A stretch of DNA of 64,000 bases. Origin: Streptomyces tirandamycinicus (GTDB lineage Bacteria > Actinomycetota > Actinomycetes > Streptomycetales > Streptomycetaceae). The translations under genes and the position numbers were made by a program. The DNA lies in NCBI RefSeq assembly GCF_003097515.1, contig NZ_CP029188.1, forward strand, positions 5,562,531-5,626,530, read 5' to 3'. Shown here piece after piece: positions 48,969 to 57,084 of this stretch (position 1 is its first letter; each line of letters starts with the position of its first letter). The notes below the pieces were generated by a model, which saw nothing but the letters and a program-made list of their open reading frames with translations, was not told where the DNA came from and did not search any database.

Positions 48969-50501
48969 TCACCTCCTGACGAGGGCGGCGCGGGCCGCCC
49001 GGACGAAGCGGGTGGCGCGGCGCGGCGGACGGGGCGCCGCCCGGTCCTGCCACCAGTGGCTGAGCCGCCGGCGGGCGACCGGGTCCTCCGGACGCCCCGC
49101 GATCAGCAGATGCTCGGCGAAGTCCAGCGCGTCCCGGCGGTAACCGCCGCGCATCGGCCGGGACATGGCGTAGTCGAGGTACGCGGTCCGGTAGCCGGTG
49201 CCGAGGATCAGCGGCAGCTCGGGAGCCACCCGGGCGACGACATCGGCCCGCTTGCCGGCGAGCGCCCGGGTCTGCACCCTCAGCCGGCGGGCGTCGAACC
49301 CCTCCGGCGCGGGCGTCCCGGCGACGAGCGCGGACAGCAGAGCCGCCTGCGCGAGGCCGAGACCCTCCCGCGCGGTGACAGCCGGAGCACGGCCCGGTGC
49401 CGTCGCAGCGGCAGGGGACGCCGGCTGGTGCGCCGCGCTCCCCTCATCCCGTGCATCCGCTGCACCCGCTTGATCTGCAGCACCCGCTCGATCTGCTGGA
49501 TCCGGTTCATCCGCTCCGCTCGGGGAACCCGCTGCGCCCGGGGCATCCGGGTCCTTCTGTTCGTGCGCCTCGTGCGCTTCGTGCGGCGCGTTCTCCCCTG
49601 CCGTCCCGCGGATGAGGTCCGGGCGGCCCGCCGAGGCCCCCGGTGCCCGCCTGCCCGGCGTCCGCAGCGGGGACGCGGCGAGGACCGCGCGGATCGCGTC
49701 CAGTTCCGCTGCCAGCTCCTCCGCGGGGGGAAAGTCGTCGTCCCGTTCCAGCAGCACCCCGGGCGGGTCGGTGCGCGAGCACAGCTCGGCCAGGACGTCG
49801 AGGACCGGCCTCGGCACCGGGTGGGCGTGGGTGTCGTGCCAGACGCCGTCGCGCTCCACCCCGCCGGCGACGTGGACGTACGCGATCGCCTCCACGGGCA
49901 GCTCGTCCAGCGCCCGGAGCGGGTCCTCGCCCCGGTTGACGCGGTTGGTGTGCAGATTGGCGACGTCGATCAGCAGCCGCACCCCGGTGCGCTCGACGAG
50001 CTCCGCCAGGAACCGGCCCTCCGTCATCTCCTCGCCGGGCCAGGAGATCAGGGCGGCGATGTTCTCCAGGGCGAGTGGCACCGGCAGGCTGTCCTGGGCG
50101 ATGCGGACGTTCTCGCAGAGGACGTCCAGCGCGTCCCGGGTACGCGGTACGGGGAGCAGGTGCCCGGCCTCCAGCGCGGGCGAGGCGGTCAGCGCGCCGC
50201 CCGCGCGGACGAACGCGATGTGCTCGGTCACGAGCGGCGCCCCCAGCGCCTCGGCGCGTTCGGCCAGATCGGCCAGCCGGCGCGGGTCCGGCCGTTCCGC
50301 CCCGCCGAGTCCCAGTGAGACACCGTGCGGTACGACCGTGACGCCCCGCTCCCTCAGCCGCCCGAGCGACTCGGGAAGATGGCCGGGGCAGACGTTCTCC
50401 GCGACCACCTCGACCCAGTCGAGACCGGGGAGCCGCTCCACTGCAGCGGCGATCTCCGGGCGCCAGCCGATACCGGTTCCGAGCCTGTCGAGGTGCTTCA
50501 T
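48969..50501 (-). CDS. DUF692 family (MNIO) iron oxidase with C-terminal extra domain
   Basis: A 510-residue protein. Residues 1-280 are a DUF692 TIM-barrel, the multinuclear non-haem iron oxidase (MNIO) family of MbnB, TglH and BufB that modifies peptide cysteines. Likely metal ligands are H59 (PHGVS), H94 (TEHIAF), E146 (LENIA), D179, N182 and H184 (LLIDVANLH), H210 (YVHVAGG), D223 and H225 (HDTHAH), and E252 (LLERDDD). A repetitive acidic linker (about 285-370, with HEAHEAHE and ADQAGAAD units) leads to a helical domain (about 375-490, with RLRVQTRALAGKRADVVARV). That domain recalls the DUF2063-like partner subunits encoded beside other MNIOs. The ATG at 50501 follows GGAGGAGGGGG. It is five bases upstream of the Cys-rich membrane protein gene. 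Confidence 0.9.
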   Translation of the reverse strand: MKHLDRLGTGIGWRPEIAAAVERLPGLDWVEVVAENVCPGHLPESLGRLRERGVTVVPHGVSLGLGGAERPDPRRLADLAERAEALGAPLVTEHIAFVRAGGALTASPALEAGHLLPVPRTRDALDVLCENVRIAQDSLPVPLALENIAALISWPGEEMTEGRFLAELVERTGVRLLIDVANLHTNRVNRGEDPLRALDELPVEAIAYVHVAGGVERDGVWHDTHAHPVPRPVLDVLAELCSRTDPPGVLLERDDDFPPAEELAAELDAIRAVLAASPLRTPGRRAPGASAGRPDLIRGTAGENAPHEAHEAHEQKDPDAPGAAGSPSGADEPDPADRAGAADQAGAADARDEGSAAHQPASPAAATAPGRAPAVTAREGLGLAQAALLSALVAGTPAPEGFDARRLRVQTRALAGKRADVVARVAPELPLILGTGYRTAYLDYAMSRPMRGGYRRDALDFAEHLLIAGRPEDPVARRRLSHWWQDRAAPRPPRRATRFVRAARAALVRR

Positions 50502-50585
50502 GGGTTCCCCCTCCTCCGTGTGCAGGGGTCATGGCCCCGTGGGGCCCTGCCCAATCCGGAGGAGGGGACGTTCAGAGCTTCATTT

Positions 50586-50688
50586 GAGGTTCCGGGAGCA
50601 CCGGACGGGCGTTCCGCGGATCCCGCGCCGGGACTCCCGCACCGCGGATCCCGCACCGGGGCTCCCGCACCGCCGATCCCGGAACCTC
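50586..50688. repeat. 28-base tandem repeat framed by an inverted repeat
   Basis: GAGGTTCCGGG at 50586-50596 is inverted exactly at 50678-50688. Between them a 28-base unit beginning CGCGGATCCCGC occurs at 50615-50642 and 50643-50670, with a third start at 50671. The block lies between the DUF4142 stop and the MNIO start. It could be a terminator-like fold for the former and sits at the head of the MNIO operon. Confidence 0.75.
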
Positions 50689-50691
50689 GTG

Positions 50692-51474
50692 TCAGCCGCT
50701 CGCCCCCGGAGCCGGCCGGTTGGTGTTGACCGCGGTCGGCGGACCCGGCTGGGTCGAGGGACGCGAGGTGGTCTCGATCTCACCCGGCGGCACGACCGGG
50801 GTCGGCGCCGGCGGCAGGTTCCCGTCCGGCGGCGGCGGGCCCGAGGGGCTGGCCGTCGCAGCGCCCGCGGCCTCGTTGGCGATCGCGTCGAAGTCCACCA
50901 TGCCGGTGTTCTCCAGCATGGTGATGTGATCCAGCACGGTCTGGTTCGCGTCGGACGCGAGCTGACGGATCAGAGTGTTGCGCGTGGTGTGGCGGACCTG
51001 GGCGATCAGGGCGAAGACCTTGCCGTGCGCGTTGCGCAGCAGGTTCGCGAACTTGTACTCGTACTCGCGGCCGCTGGCCGCCGACAGCTCTCTCAGCCAG
51101 CCCTGCTGCTGCTCGTTGGGCACGTTCGGCAGCTCCACGCCCAGCTTTGCGGCCACGTCGCGGGCCCGCTGGTCGAGGTCCGTGTGACCGACGATGAGGT
51201 GGTCGCCCGCGTCCTTGATCGCCTGGGTCGGGGCGCGCTCGATGGCCTGCTGCCCGGCGGGCAGCTCCCACAGGCCGGCGAGCCGCACCTTGACCAGGAA
51301 GTCGCGGTCGGTCGCCGTCAGCGGCCCCCACTGGGTGCCCACGGACGAGGCGTTGAGATTGGCCTGGCCAGTCCCGGACCGGTCGGCGTAGGACCATACG
51401 GGGAAAGCGAGCGCGCCCACTGTGGCGACCAGTGCCGCGATGATGAGAGCTGTCCCGTTGACGCGACGCAGCAA
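50692..51474 (-). CDS. DUF4142 family exported protein
   Basis: A 260-residue protein with an N-terminal hydrophobic signal/anchor (about 8-30) and a four-helix DUF4142 domain (about 50-200: LTATDRDFLVKVRLAGLWEL, AGDHLIVGHTDLDQRARDVA and LRNAHGKVFALIAQVRHTTR). The Pro/Ser/Thr-rich C-terminal tail looks like a wall-spanning or unstructured region. DUF4142 is a ferritin-like four-helix bundle of unknown function in bacterial envelopes. The start lies about 30 bases from the window's DNA bend region with no strong ribosome site. It reads in the same direction as the MNIO operon, 190 bases upstream, and may or may not share a transcript. Confidence 0.88.
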   Translation of the reverse strand: MLRRVNGTALIIAALVATVGALAFPVWSYADRSGTGQANLNASSVGTQWGPLTATDRDFLVKVRLAGLWELPAGQQAIERAPTQAIKDAGDHLIVGHTDLDQRARDVAAKLGVELPNVPNEQQQGWLRELSAASGREYEYKFANLLRNAHGKVFALIAQVRHTTRNTLIRQLASDANQTVLDHITMLENTGMVDFDAIANEAAGAATASPSGPPPPDGNLPPAPTPVVPPGEIETTSRPSTQPGPPTAVNTNRPAPGASG

Positions 51475-51709
51475 GTGTGCCTCCCGATCCGATGTGCGTA
51501 CCGCGGAACCCCGGCTACGGAACCGGCGGTTCGAACTGCTTGGCAGTACCGGGAGGTACGTACGGGGGAGCGGTTGCGTTCAGCCCGGGACGGAAGGTCC
51601 TCGGGGCCCTCGCGCGGCGGGATCCCGGCCCCGTTCGCGGGGAGCCTCGTGCGCCGTTCCGGGGGTCTCGTCGCCGTCCGGGAGGACGTCCGCGCGGCTC
51701 GTCAGGGCC

Positions 51710-52471
51710 TCAGTACCGCACCGGATGGTCGGCGACGACCGTCACGGAGCCCGGGGCGACCTCCGTGAAACCGGCGTCCCGGACCGTCGGCAGGCCGCTC
51801 GCGGCGAGTTCGGCCCAGCGGCCGGGGGCGACGGTCCGCACCGCGAGCGGGAACCCGGCGTCACGCCACGCCGCGCGCTCGGTCTCGTCCATGTCCCACC
51901 ACAGCAGCTGTGCCCCGTGCCCGACCTGGGCCATCTCCTTGCCCGTCGACATGTGCAGCTCGGGGTTGAGCCAGATCAGGGCCCGGTCGGGTCCGACGTC
52001 GCCGGCCGGCTGCTCGGCGTCATCGAGTTCCGTCCCCGACACCTGGAGCTTCGACAGCTCCCTGGGCCAGCCGTCCAGCGGCACCGGCGGGAACACCCGC
52101 ACCTCGGCGCCGCCCCCGGTCGCCGTGATGCCGGGCAGCTCCGACGCCTTGCGCCACTCGGCGCCGCGCGCCCTGCGCACCACCTTGCGGATCCGGCCGT
52201 CCTGCCAGTCCCGTACCCGCGCGGCCCATTCGCCGTCCCCGGACGAGCGCTCGTCGGAGAGCATCAGCACGACCGCGCGGGCGGCGGTCTCCAGCGCGTC
52301 GGTACGGGACGGCGGCGCGTTCCGCTCGATCCGGACCACGAGCGGCAGGACGAACTGCGGAGCCTCGTCGCGCGGCGCCGCCGCCGCACGGTGGAAGGGG
52401 CTGTCGGTGCCGTGGGTGCCGTGCGTGCTGTCGGTGCTGCTGGAGCTGTCGGTGCTGTCGGTGCTGTTCAC
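51710..52471 (-). CDS. Peptidyl-tRNA hydrolase Pth2-like protein
   Basis: A 253-residue protein annotated in related Streptomyces as peptidyl-tRNA hydrolase. The C-terminal half contains the PTH2-like signature STGKEMAQVGHGAQLLWWDM (about residues 165-184), where the Lys-x-x-Ala/Met-Gln-x-x-His pattern matches the catalytic segment of archaeal-type Pth2. VPLDGWPRELSKLQVSGTEL and RTVAPGRWAELAASGLPTVR are further conserved parts. The GTG at 52471 gives a Ser/Thr/Asp repeat N-terminus (STDSTDSS) encoded by short GGTGCTGTC repeats. The real start may be downstream at about residue 28. It is divergent from the protease gene. Confidence 0.7.
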   Translation of the reverse strand: MNSTDSTDSSSSTDSTHGTHGTDSPFHRAAAAPRDEAPQFVLPLVVRIERNAPPSRTDALETAARAVVLMLSDERSSGDGEWAARVRDWQDGRIRKVVRRARGAEWRKASELPGITATGGGAEVRVFPPVPLDGWPRELSKLQVSGTELDDAEQPAGDVGPDRALIWLNPELHMSTGKEMAQVGHGAQLLWWDMDETERAAWRDAGFPLAVRTVAPGRWAELAASGLPTVRDAGFTEVAPGSVTVVADHPVRY

Positions 52472-52816
52472 TCGCGTATTCTGCCAGCCGGCGCGAAACG
52501 GACACCGGCCCGGCCCGCCTGGACGGGGGCAGCGCGCGAGCGGCACGGGGACGCGCTCCGGGCGGGCCCCGCCGGGTCCCGCCGGGCCCGGCGGGACCGC
52601 CGTATGGGGCGGAGACGCTGCTCACCTCCCAATTCCCGCCGCGCTCCGCCGCCCTCCGGGGCACGCGGCAGCCGCAGGCTGACGATGCGTCAAGAAAGAT
52701 TCTTTGCGCGGGCGATGAACGGATCCGGGGACGGCGTCCGTATGAAGGGCCGGACGCGTCCCCCCTCCCGGTCCACTTCGGCGACCGGAGTCCGTACCCC
52801 CGCAGGAGGCGAAGAG
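52472..52816. promoter_or_regulatory. Divergent upstream region, Pth2-like and protease genes
   Basis: This 345-base gap has no gene. Around 52690-52705 lies an unusually AT-rich motif, AAGAAAGATTCTTT, a partly palindromic element in very GC-rich surroundings and a possible regulator site for the protease. The frame of the protease stays open back to 51422, but without a start. Confidence 0.45.
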
Positions 52817-53932
52817 TTGAGTCACAGGCGTATACCCAAGCGGAAGGCGATTCTCGCCGGAGCCGGAGCGGTGGGCATCGCCGCAGCCGCCGTACTGCTG
52901 CCGAATGCCAACGCTTCGCAGTCCGGGTCCGAGGACGAGCGAACCGCTCCCAGAAAGATGAGTGCCGCATCCGCCGCGGAGCTCCTCCAGCAGCTGGGCA
53001 AGCAGCTCGGCGACTCCTACGGCGGCGCGTACTACGACGCGTCCAAGCAGCAGCTCATCGTGAACATCGTCGGCGATGACAACGATGTGGACATCGAGAT
53101 CAAGCGGGCCGGTGCGGTGGCCCGCAGCGTGCAGAACAGCTTCTCCACGCTGAAGTCCGCCACCCGCACGCTCTCCGGCAAGGCCGCGGTCCCGGGGACG
53201 GCCTGGGCCATCGACCCCAGGAACAACCAGATCCTGGTGACCGCCGACCGCACCGTCACCGGCGAACGGTGGAACACCGTCGAGTCGGCCGTCGAGTCGC
53301 TCGGGGAGGGAGTCGCCCGGATACAGAAGTCGAAGGGCGAGTTCAAGCCCCTGCTGGAGGGCGGGGACGCCATCTTCAGCAGCGGTGGCGCGCGCTGCTC
53401 GCTCGGCTTCAACGTCACGACCCAGGACGGGCAGCCCGGCTTCCTCACGGCAGGCCACTGCACCGCCGCCTCCGAACAGTGGTCCGAGCAGCAGGGCGGC
53501 CAGCCGGTCGCCACCGCCCAGGAGTCCGTCTTCCCCGGTGAGGGCGACTTCGCACTCGTGACGTACGACGACCCGAACACCGACGCACCGAGCGCCGTCG
53601 ACCTGGGCGACGGGCGGGTCCTGGAGATCGGTCAGGCGGCCGACGCGGCCGTCGGCCAGGAGGTCTTCCGCATGGGCAGCACCACCGGCCTCAACGGCGG
53701 TCAGGTGACCGGCCTGAACGCCACCGTGAACTACCCCGAGGGCACCGTCAGCGGTCTGATCCAGACCAACGTCTGCGCCGAACCGGGCGACAGCGGCGGT
53801 GCCCTGTTCACCAGGGACGGCAACGCCATCGGCCTCACCTCCGGCGGCAGCGGTGACTGCACCTCGGGCGGTGAGACCTTCTTCCAGCCGGTGACGACCG
53901 CTCTCGAGGCGGTCGGCGCACGCATCGGCTGA
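52817..53932 (+). CDS. Streptogrisin-like S1 serine protease (prepro-enzyme)
   Basis: A 371-residue secreted protease precursor. A signal peptide (about 1-34, KAILAGAGAVGIAAAAVLLP) precedes an alpha-lytic-type prodomain (about 40-180) that helps folding. The mature chymotrypsin-fold enzyme begins near DAIFSSGGARCSLGFNV. The catalytic triad is visible as H in TAGHC (about 213), D in GEGDFALV (about 244) and S in EPGDSGGALF (about 325). Cysteine pairs in CSLGF/GHC and near NVCAEPGD and GDCTSGG fit streptogrisins. I chose the TTG at 52817 because AGGAGG lies seven bases upstream and the basic n-region starts there. The TTG start may lower expression. Role: extracellular protein digestion. Confidence 0.92.
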   Translation: MSHRRIPKRKAILAGAGAVGIAAAAVLLPNANASQSGSEDERTAPRKMSAASAAELLQQLGKQLGDSYGGAYYDASKQQLIVNIVGDDNDVDIEIKRAGAVARSVQNSFSTLKSATRTLSGKAAVPGTAWAIDPRNNQILVTADRTVTGERWNTVESAVESLGEGVARIQKSKGEFKPLLEGGDAIFSSGGARCSLGFNVTTQDGQPGFLTAGHCTAASEQWSEQQGGQPVATAQESVFPGEGDFALVTYDDPNTDAPSAVDLGDGRVLEIGQAADAAVGQEVFRMGSTTGLNGGQVTGLNATVNYPEGTVSGLIQTNVCAEPGDSGGALFTRDGNAIGLTSGGSGDCTSGGETFFQPVTTALEAVGARIG

Positions 53933-54240
53933 CCCGGCCGGACCGGCCCCGCCGCCGGCCCGTCGCTCGCGGACCGTACGGGGGCGGCCCTGACGCCCCG
54001 GCCGCTCACGGACCGCACGGCCGGCCCGTCCGGAGGAGCACCGCCCCGTCCGGGCGTGGTGGCGGGCACGGCCCCCGAGCGGAGCCCGGCCGGAACTCGA
54101 CCGGAGCCCGACCGGGGCCCGACCGGAACCCCGACCGGAAGGGAGAGCGAGGGAGAGCGAGGGAGGAGGAGAGGCGGCGGCGCGGCCCCGGGCATCGGCG
54201 GATGCCCGGGGCCGCACGGCTGCCCGCCCGCAGTCCGGCC
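53933..54240. other. Convergent gap with repeats and terminator
   Basis: There is no gene in these 308 bases. CGACCGG-type units of about 11-12 bases recur at 54096-54142, GGGAGAGCGA is duplicated at about 54142-54161, and a strong hairpin sits at 54182-54215. Confidence 0.7.
54182..54215. terminator. Perfect 15-bp hairpin with GGCG tetraloop
   Basis: Arms 54182-54196 and 54201-54215 are exact complements. It is placed 26 bases beyond the PPK2 stop on the other strand and serves as a terminator for the convergent protease and PPK2 genes. Confidence 0.85.
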
Positions 54241-55200
54241 TCAGCCGCCCTCCAGCAGCAGCCTCCTGCTCGCGGCGATGTCGAACTCGCCCTTCGGGTA
54301 CTGCGGGTCGAGTTCCTCGAGGTGTTCCAGCAGCAGCCTGCTGACCGCCCAGTTGCGGTACCACTTGCGGTCGGCGGGCACGACGTACCAGGGTGCCTCG
54401 GGGGATGAGCAGTGCTCCAGGGCGCGTTCGTACGCCTCCTGGTAGTCGGGCCACAGGGCCCGCTCCTCGATGTCCCCCCGGTCGAACTTCCAGTGCTTGT
54501 CGGGGTTGTCGATGCGGGCCAGCAGCCGGCGCCGCTGCTCGTCGCGGGAGATGTGGAGGAACACCTTGACGATGGCGACGCCGTCCTCCGCGAGGGCCCG
54601 CTCGAAGGCGTTGATCTCTTCGTAGCGGCGTTGGATCCGCTCCCGCGGCACCACGCCGCGGACCCGGGCGATCAGGACGTCCTCGTAGTGCGAGCGGTCG
54701 AAGATCCCGATGTCGCCGGAGCGCGGCAGCTCCCGGGCGACGCGCCAGAGGAAGTGGTGGTCCCGCTCCTCCTCGGTGGGGGCCTTGAACGCCTTGATCC
54801 GGCAGCCCGCCGGATTGAAGTGGCCGATGACGTGCTTGACGGTGCCGCCCTTGCCACTGGTGTCCATGCCCTGGAGGATCAGCAGCAGCCGGCGCCGGTC
54901 GCCCGCCGTCGCCGCCGCGTACAGCCGCTCCTGCAGCCCGGCCAGGCGCTCGCCCGCCGCCGCGGCCGCCTCCAGGCCCGCCGCCTTGCTCCGGGGGCCG
55001 GCGGGGATCGCCCCGGGGTCGTACGAGGCGAGGTCGACGCGCCCGCCCGCCGGGACACGCAGCACGTCACCGAGCCGGCCGGGGAACCGGTGGGGAAAGC
55101 CGCCGGAAGCCGGGCCGTGGGAGCCCGGGGCACCGGAGGCTTGGGCGCCGGACACCGGAGGCCCCCCGGTGCGGCCGCTCTTCCTGGTCATGCTGGTCAC
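54241..55200 (-). CDS. ppk2: Polyphosphate kinase 2 family protein (PPK2)
   Basis: A 319-residue PPK2-family kinase, which moves phosphate between polyphosphate and nucleotides. Walker A is GMDTSGKGG (residues 111-119), the lid and Walker B segments are IGIFDRSHYEDVLIARV (about 164-180), and KWKFDRGDIEERALWPDYQ-like sequence follows (key residues D-K-H-W-K-F). The arrangement with one domain and the HFNPAGCRIKAFKAPTEEE segment fits the class that phosphorylates nucleoside di- or monophosphates from polyphosphate. The first 50 residues are a Gly/Pro-rich extension. Start is the GTG at 55200 or the ATG at 55191; GAGG favours either. Adjacent to a phosphatase gene, it suggests local phosphate handling. 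Confidence 0.9.
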   Translation of the reverse strand: MTSMTRKSGRTGGPPVSGAQASGAPGSHGPASGGFPHRFPGRLGDVLRVPAGGRVDLASYDPGAIPAGPRSKAAGLEAAAAAGERLAGLQERLYAAATAGDRRRLLLILQGMDTSGKGGTVKHVIGHFNPAGCRIKAFKAPTEEERDHHFLWRVARELPRSGDIGIFDRSHYEDVLIARVRGVVPRERIQRRYEEINAFERALAEDGVAIVKVFLHISRDEQRRRLLARIDNPDKHWKFDRGDIEERALWPDYQEAYERALEHCSSPEAPWYVVPADRKWYRNWAVSRLLLEHLEELDPQYPKGEFDIAASRRLLLEGG

Positions 55201-55227
55201 CTCGGCCTCTCTTCCGGCGGTCTCCGG

Positions 55228-55272
55228 CGATGGACTCTCCGGCCGTGGACTGTCCGGTGATGGACCCTCCGA
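55228..55272. repeat. Three tandem 15-base repeats
   Basis: The pattern (C/T)(C/G)(A/G)TGGAC(T/C)(C/G)TCCG(G/A) occurs at 55228-55242, 55243-55257 and 55258-55272, upstream of PPK2 and behind the phosphatase gene. Confidence 0.7.
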
Positions 55273-55384
55273 TCCTCCACCCGAAGCGGCATCGAGGCGA
55301 GGGAGGCCCCGCCCGTCGGCGCGGCGGACCCGGGATCCTGTGGCGCGGCGGCCCCCGGAGGCACGGCGCGGCGAACCCCACTGC

Positions 55385-56821
55385 TCAGTGCCAGGGGCCG
55401 GTCACCGCGAACGTCGTACCGGGCGTGTAGCAGTTGACGTACATCGTCCCGCCGTCCGGTGAGAAGGTGACCCCTGCGAACTCGCCCCACTCGGGCTCCT
55501 CCGGGGTGCCGAGGTTCTGGCGGTTGCGCGCCATCGGGTACACCTCGCCCCGCTTGGTCAGCCCGTACACGTGCTGGGCGCCGTTCCCGTCCTCGCACAC
55601 CATCAGCCCGCCGCCCGGGGCGAGGCAGATGTTGTCCGGGGACTCGCCGGGCAGCCGCACGTCGGTCGCCGGCCCGAAGACCACGACCAGGGTCAGCCGG
55701 CGCCGCTCCGGTTCGTACCGCCACACCTGACCGAAGTGGTCGGCAGCCGATCCGTCGGTGCTGCGGGCGAAACTGCACACGAAGTAGACGGACGAGCCGC
55801 CCCAGTAGCAGCCCTCCAGCTTCTGGGCGTGGGTGATGCCCTTCGGGCCGAAGTCCTGGAGACGCACGGGGGTCTGACGGGCCTGCGGATCGGGTACGGG
55901 AACCCACTCGACGCCGTCGAAGCGTGCCCCGGTCTCCTGGATCGCGGACAGGTCCGGCACCCCCGGGACCCGCATCGCCTCCAGTCGTCCGCCTGCCCGC
56001 AGGGAGCCGGTGCCGCCGAGCGGCTTCTCCGGCAGGAAGCGGTAGAACAGCCCGAACGGCCTGTCGAAGGCGTCCTCCGTCTCGTAGACGATCCCGCGGC
56101 GCGGATCGACGGCGACGGCCTCGTGCTGGAAGCGGCCCAGCGCGGTCAGCGGCACGGCGCCGGTCCGGCGGGGATCGGCGCCGTCCACCTCGAAGACGAA
56201 TCCGTGGTCCTTGGTGTAGCCGTTGGTGCCGGCCTTGTCCTCGGTCTCCTCGCAGGTGAGCCAGGTACCCCAGGGCGTGGGCCCGCCCGCGCAGTTGACG
56301 GCGGTGCCCGCGATGGCGACGCGCTCGTCCAGGACGTTGTTGCGCCCGTCGAGGGTGAGCGCCGTGCAGCCGCCCTTCGCCGCCGGGTCGTAGGTGAGGC
56401 CGTCGACGGCGGGAACGCCGAGGCCGGCACTGTGCCGGTTCTCGTGGTTGCGTACGAGATGGATCCTGCCGCGGCGTCCGGGCAGGGCGGTCATGCCGTC
56501 GTGGCGGCCGGGTACCGGGCCCTCGCCGGAACGCAGCGGCTCGCCCTCGCGGGAGAGCACCCGGTAGCGGAAACCTTTCGGCAGGTCGAGCAGGCCCCGC
56601 GGGTCGGGGACGAGGGGGCCGTATCCGCGGTGGCCCCGGGCGGCGGCGGTCCCCGCGAACAACTCGGAGAAGGCGCCGGTGAAGGCGATGCCGGCGACCG
56701 CGGCACCCGTACCGGCGAGGACCTGGCGCCGTGTCGCGGAGGGGGCGCCGGAGCGGTCCGGCGCTTCGGCGCCCCCGCTCCCGGCGGTCCCCGCTGCTTC
56801 CTGCTTGCGTTCTGCGGTCAT
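55385..56821 (-). CDS. PhoX-family (DUF839) alkaline phosphatase-like protein, Tat-exported
   Basis: A 478-residue exported protein of the PhoX/DUF839 family, calcium-iron-dependent phosphatases with a beta-propeller fold. The Tat signal is TRRQVLAGTGAAVAGIAFTG (about residues 31-50). Propeller segments include GRIHLVRNHENRHSAGLG, TPWGTWLTCEETEDKAG, FQHEAVAVDPRRGIVYETED and LPGESPDNICLAPGGGLMVC, holding the metal-binding Glu and Asp residues and the conserved NHE, CEET and YETED motifs. The C-terminus GEFAGVTFSPDGGTMYVNCY matches family ends. A role in phosphate acquisition is likely. The ATG at 56821 is downstream of the 29-base tandem repeats. Confidence 0.88.
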   Translation of the reverse strand: MTAERKQEAAGTAGSGGAEAPDRSGAPSATRRQVLAGTGAAVAGIAFTGAFSELFAGTAAARGHRGYGPLVPDPRGLLDLPKGFRYRVLSREGEPLRSGEGPVPGRHDGMTALPGRRGRIHLVRNHENRHSAGLGVPAVDGLTYDPAAKGGCTALTLDGRNNVLDERVAIAGTAVNCAGGPTPWGTWLTCEETEDKAGTNGYTKDHGFVFEVDGADPRRTGAVPLTALGRFQHEAVAVDPRRGIVYETEDAFDRPFGLFYRFLPEKPLGGTGSLRAGGRLEAMRVPGVPDLSAIQETGARFDGVEWVPVPDPQARQTPVRLQDFGPKGITHAQKLEGCYWGGSSVYFVCSFARSTDGSAADHFGQVWRYEPERRRLTLVVVFGPATDVRLPGESPDNICLAPGGGLMVCEDGNGAQHVYGLTKRGEVYPMARNRQNLGTPEEPEWGEFAGVTFSPDGGTMYVNCYTPGTTFAVTGPWH

Positions 56822-56911
56822 GAGGCGACTCCCTGCTGGCGGACAGAGACGTGACCCGCATGTGTGTACCAGGCGTGTGGCCACGCGTGAAGCATGCGGG
56901 TCACGGTGCCC

Positions 56912-57042
56912 CGTGGGACGCGAGCTGTCGCGTGCGCAACCGTGGGACGCGAGCTGCCGCGTGCGCAGCCATGGGATGCGCGCTGTCACGTGCGCAGCCA
57001 TGGGACGCGAGCTGTCACGTGCGCAGCCATGGGCGCGCTGTC
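56912..57042. repeat. Four and a half tandem copies of a 29-base repeat
   Basis: Units at 56912-56940, 56941-56969, 56970-56998 and 56999-57027, plus a partial copy to about 57042, share C(G/A)TGGGA(C/T)GCG-type starts and GTGCGCA(A/G)C ends. The unit length is not a multiple of three, so it is not coding. It lies between osmC and the phosphatase gene, both on the minus strand, directly in the phosphatase upstream region. Confidence 0.9.
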
Positions 57043-57084
57043 GCCCGCGCGGCGTGAGGCGTCGCGTGAGCGCGGCGAGGCCTG

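Noticed and set aside
56912..57042. CRISPR array
   Set aside because: The 29-base units are directly adjacent with no unique spacers, and there are no cas genes in the window.
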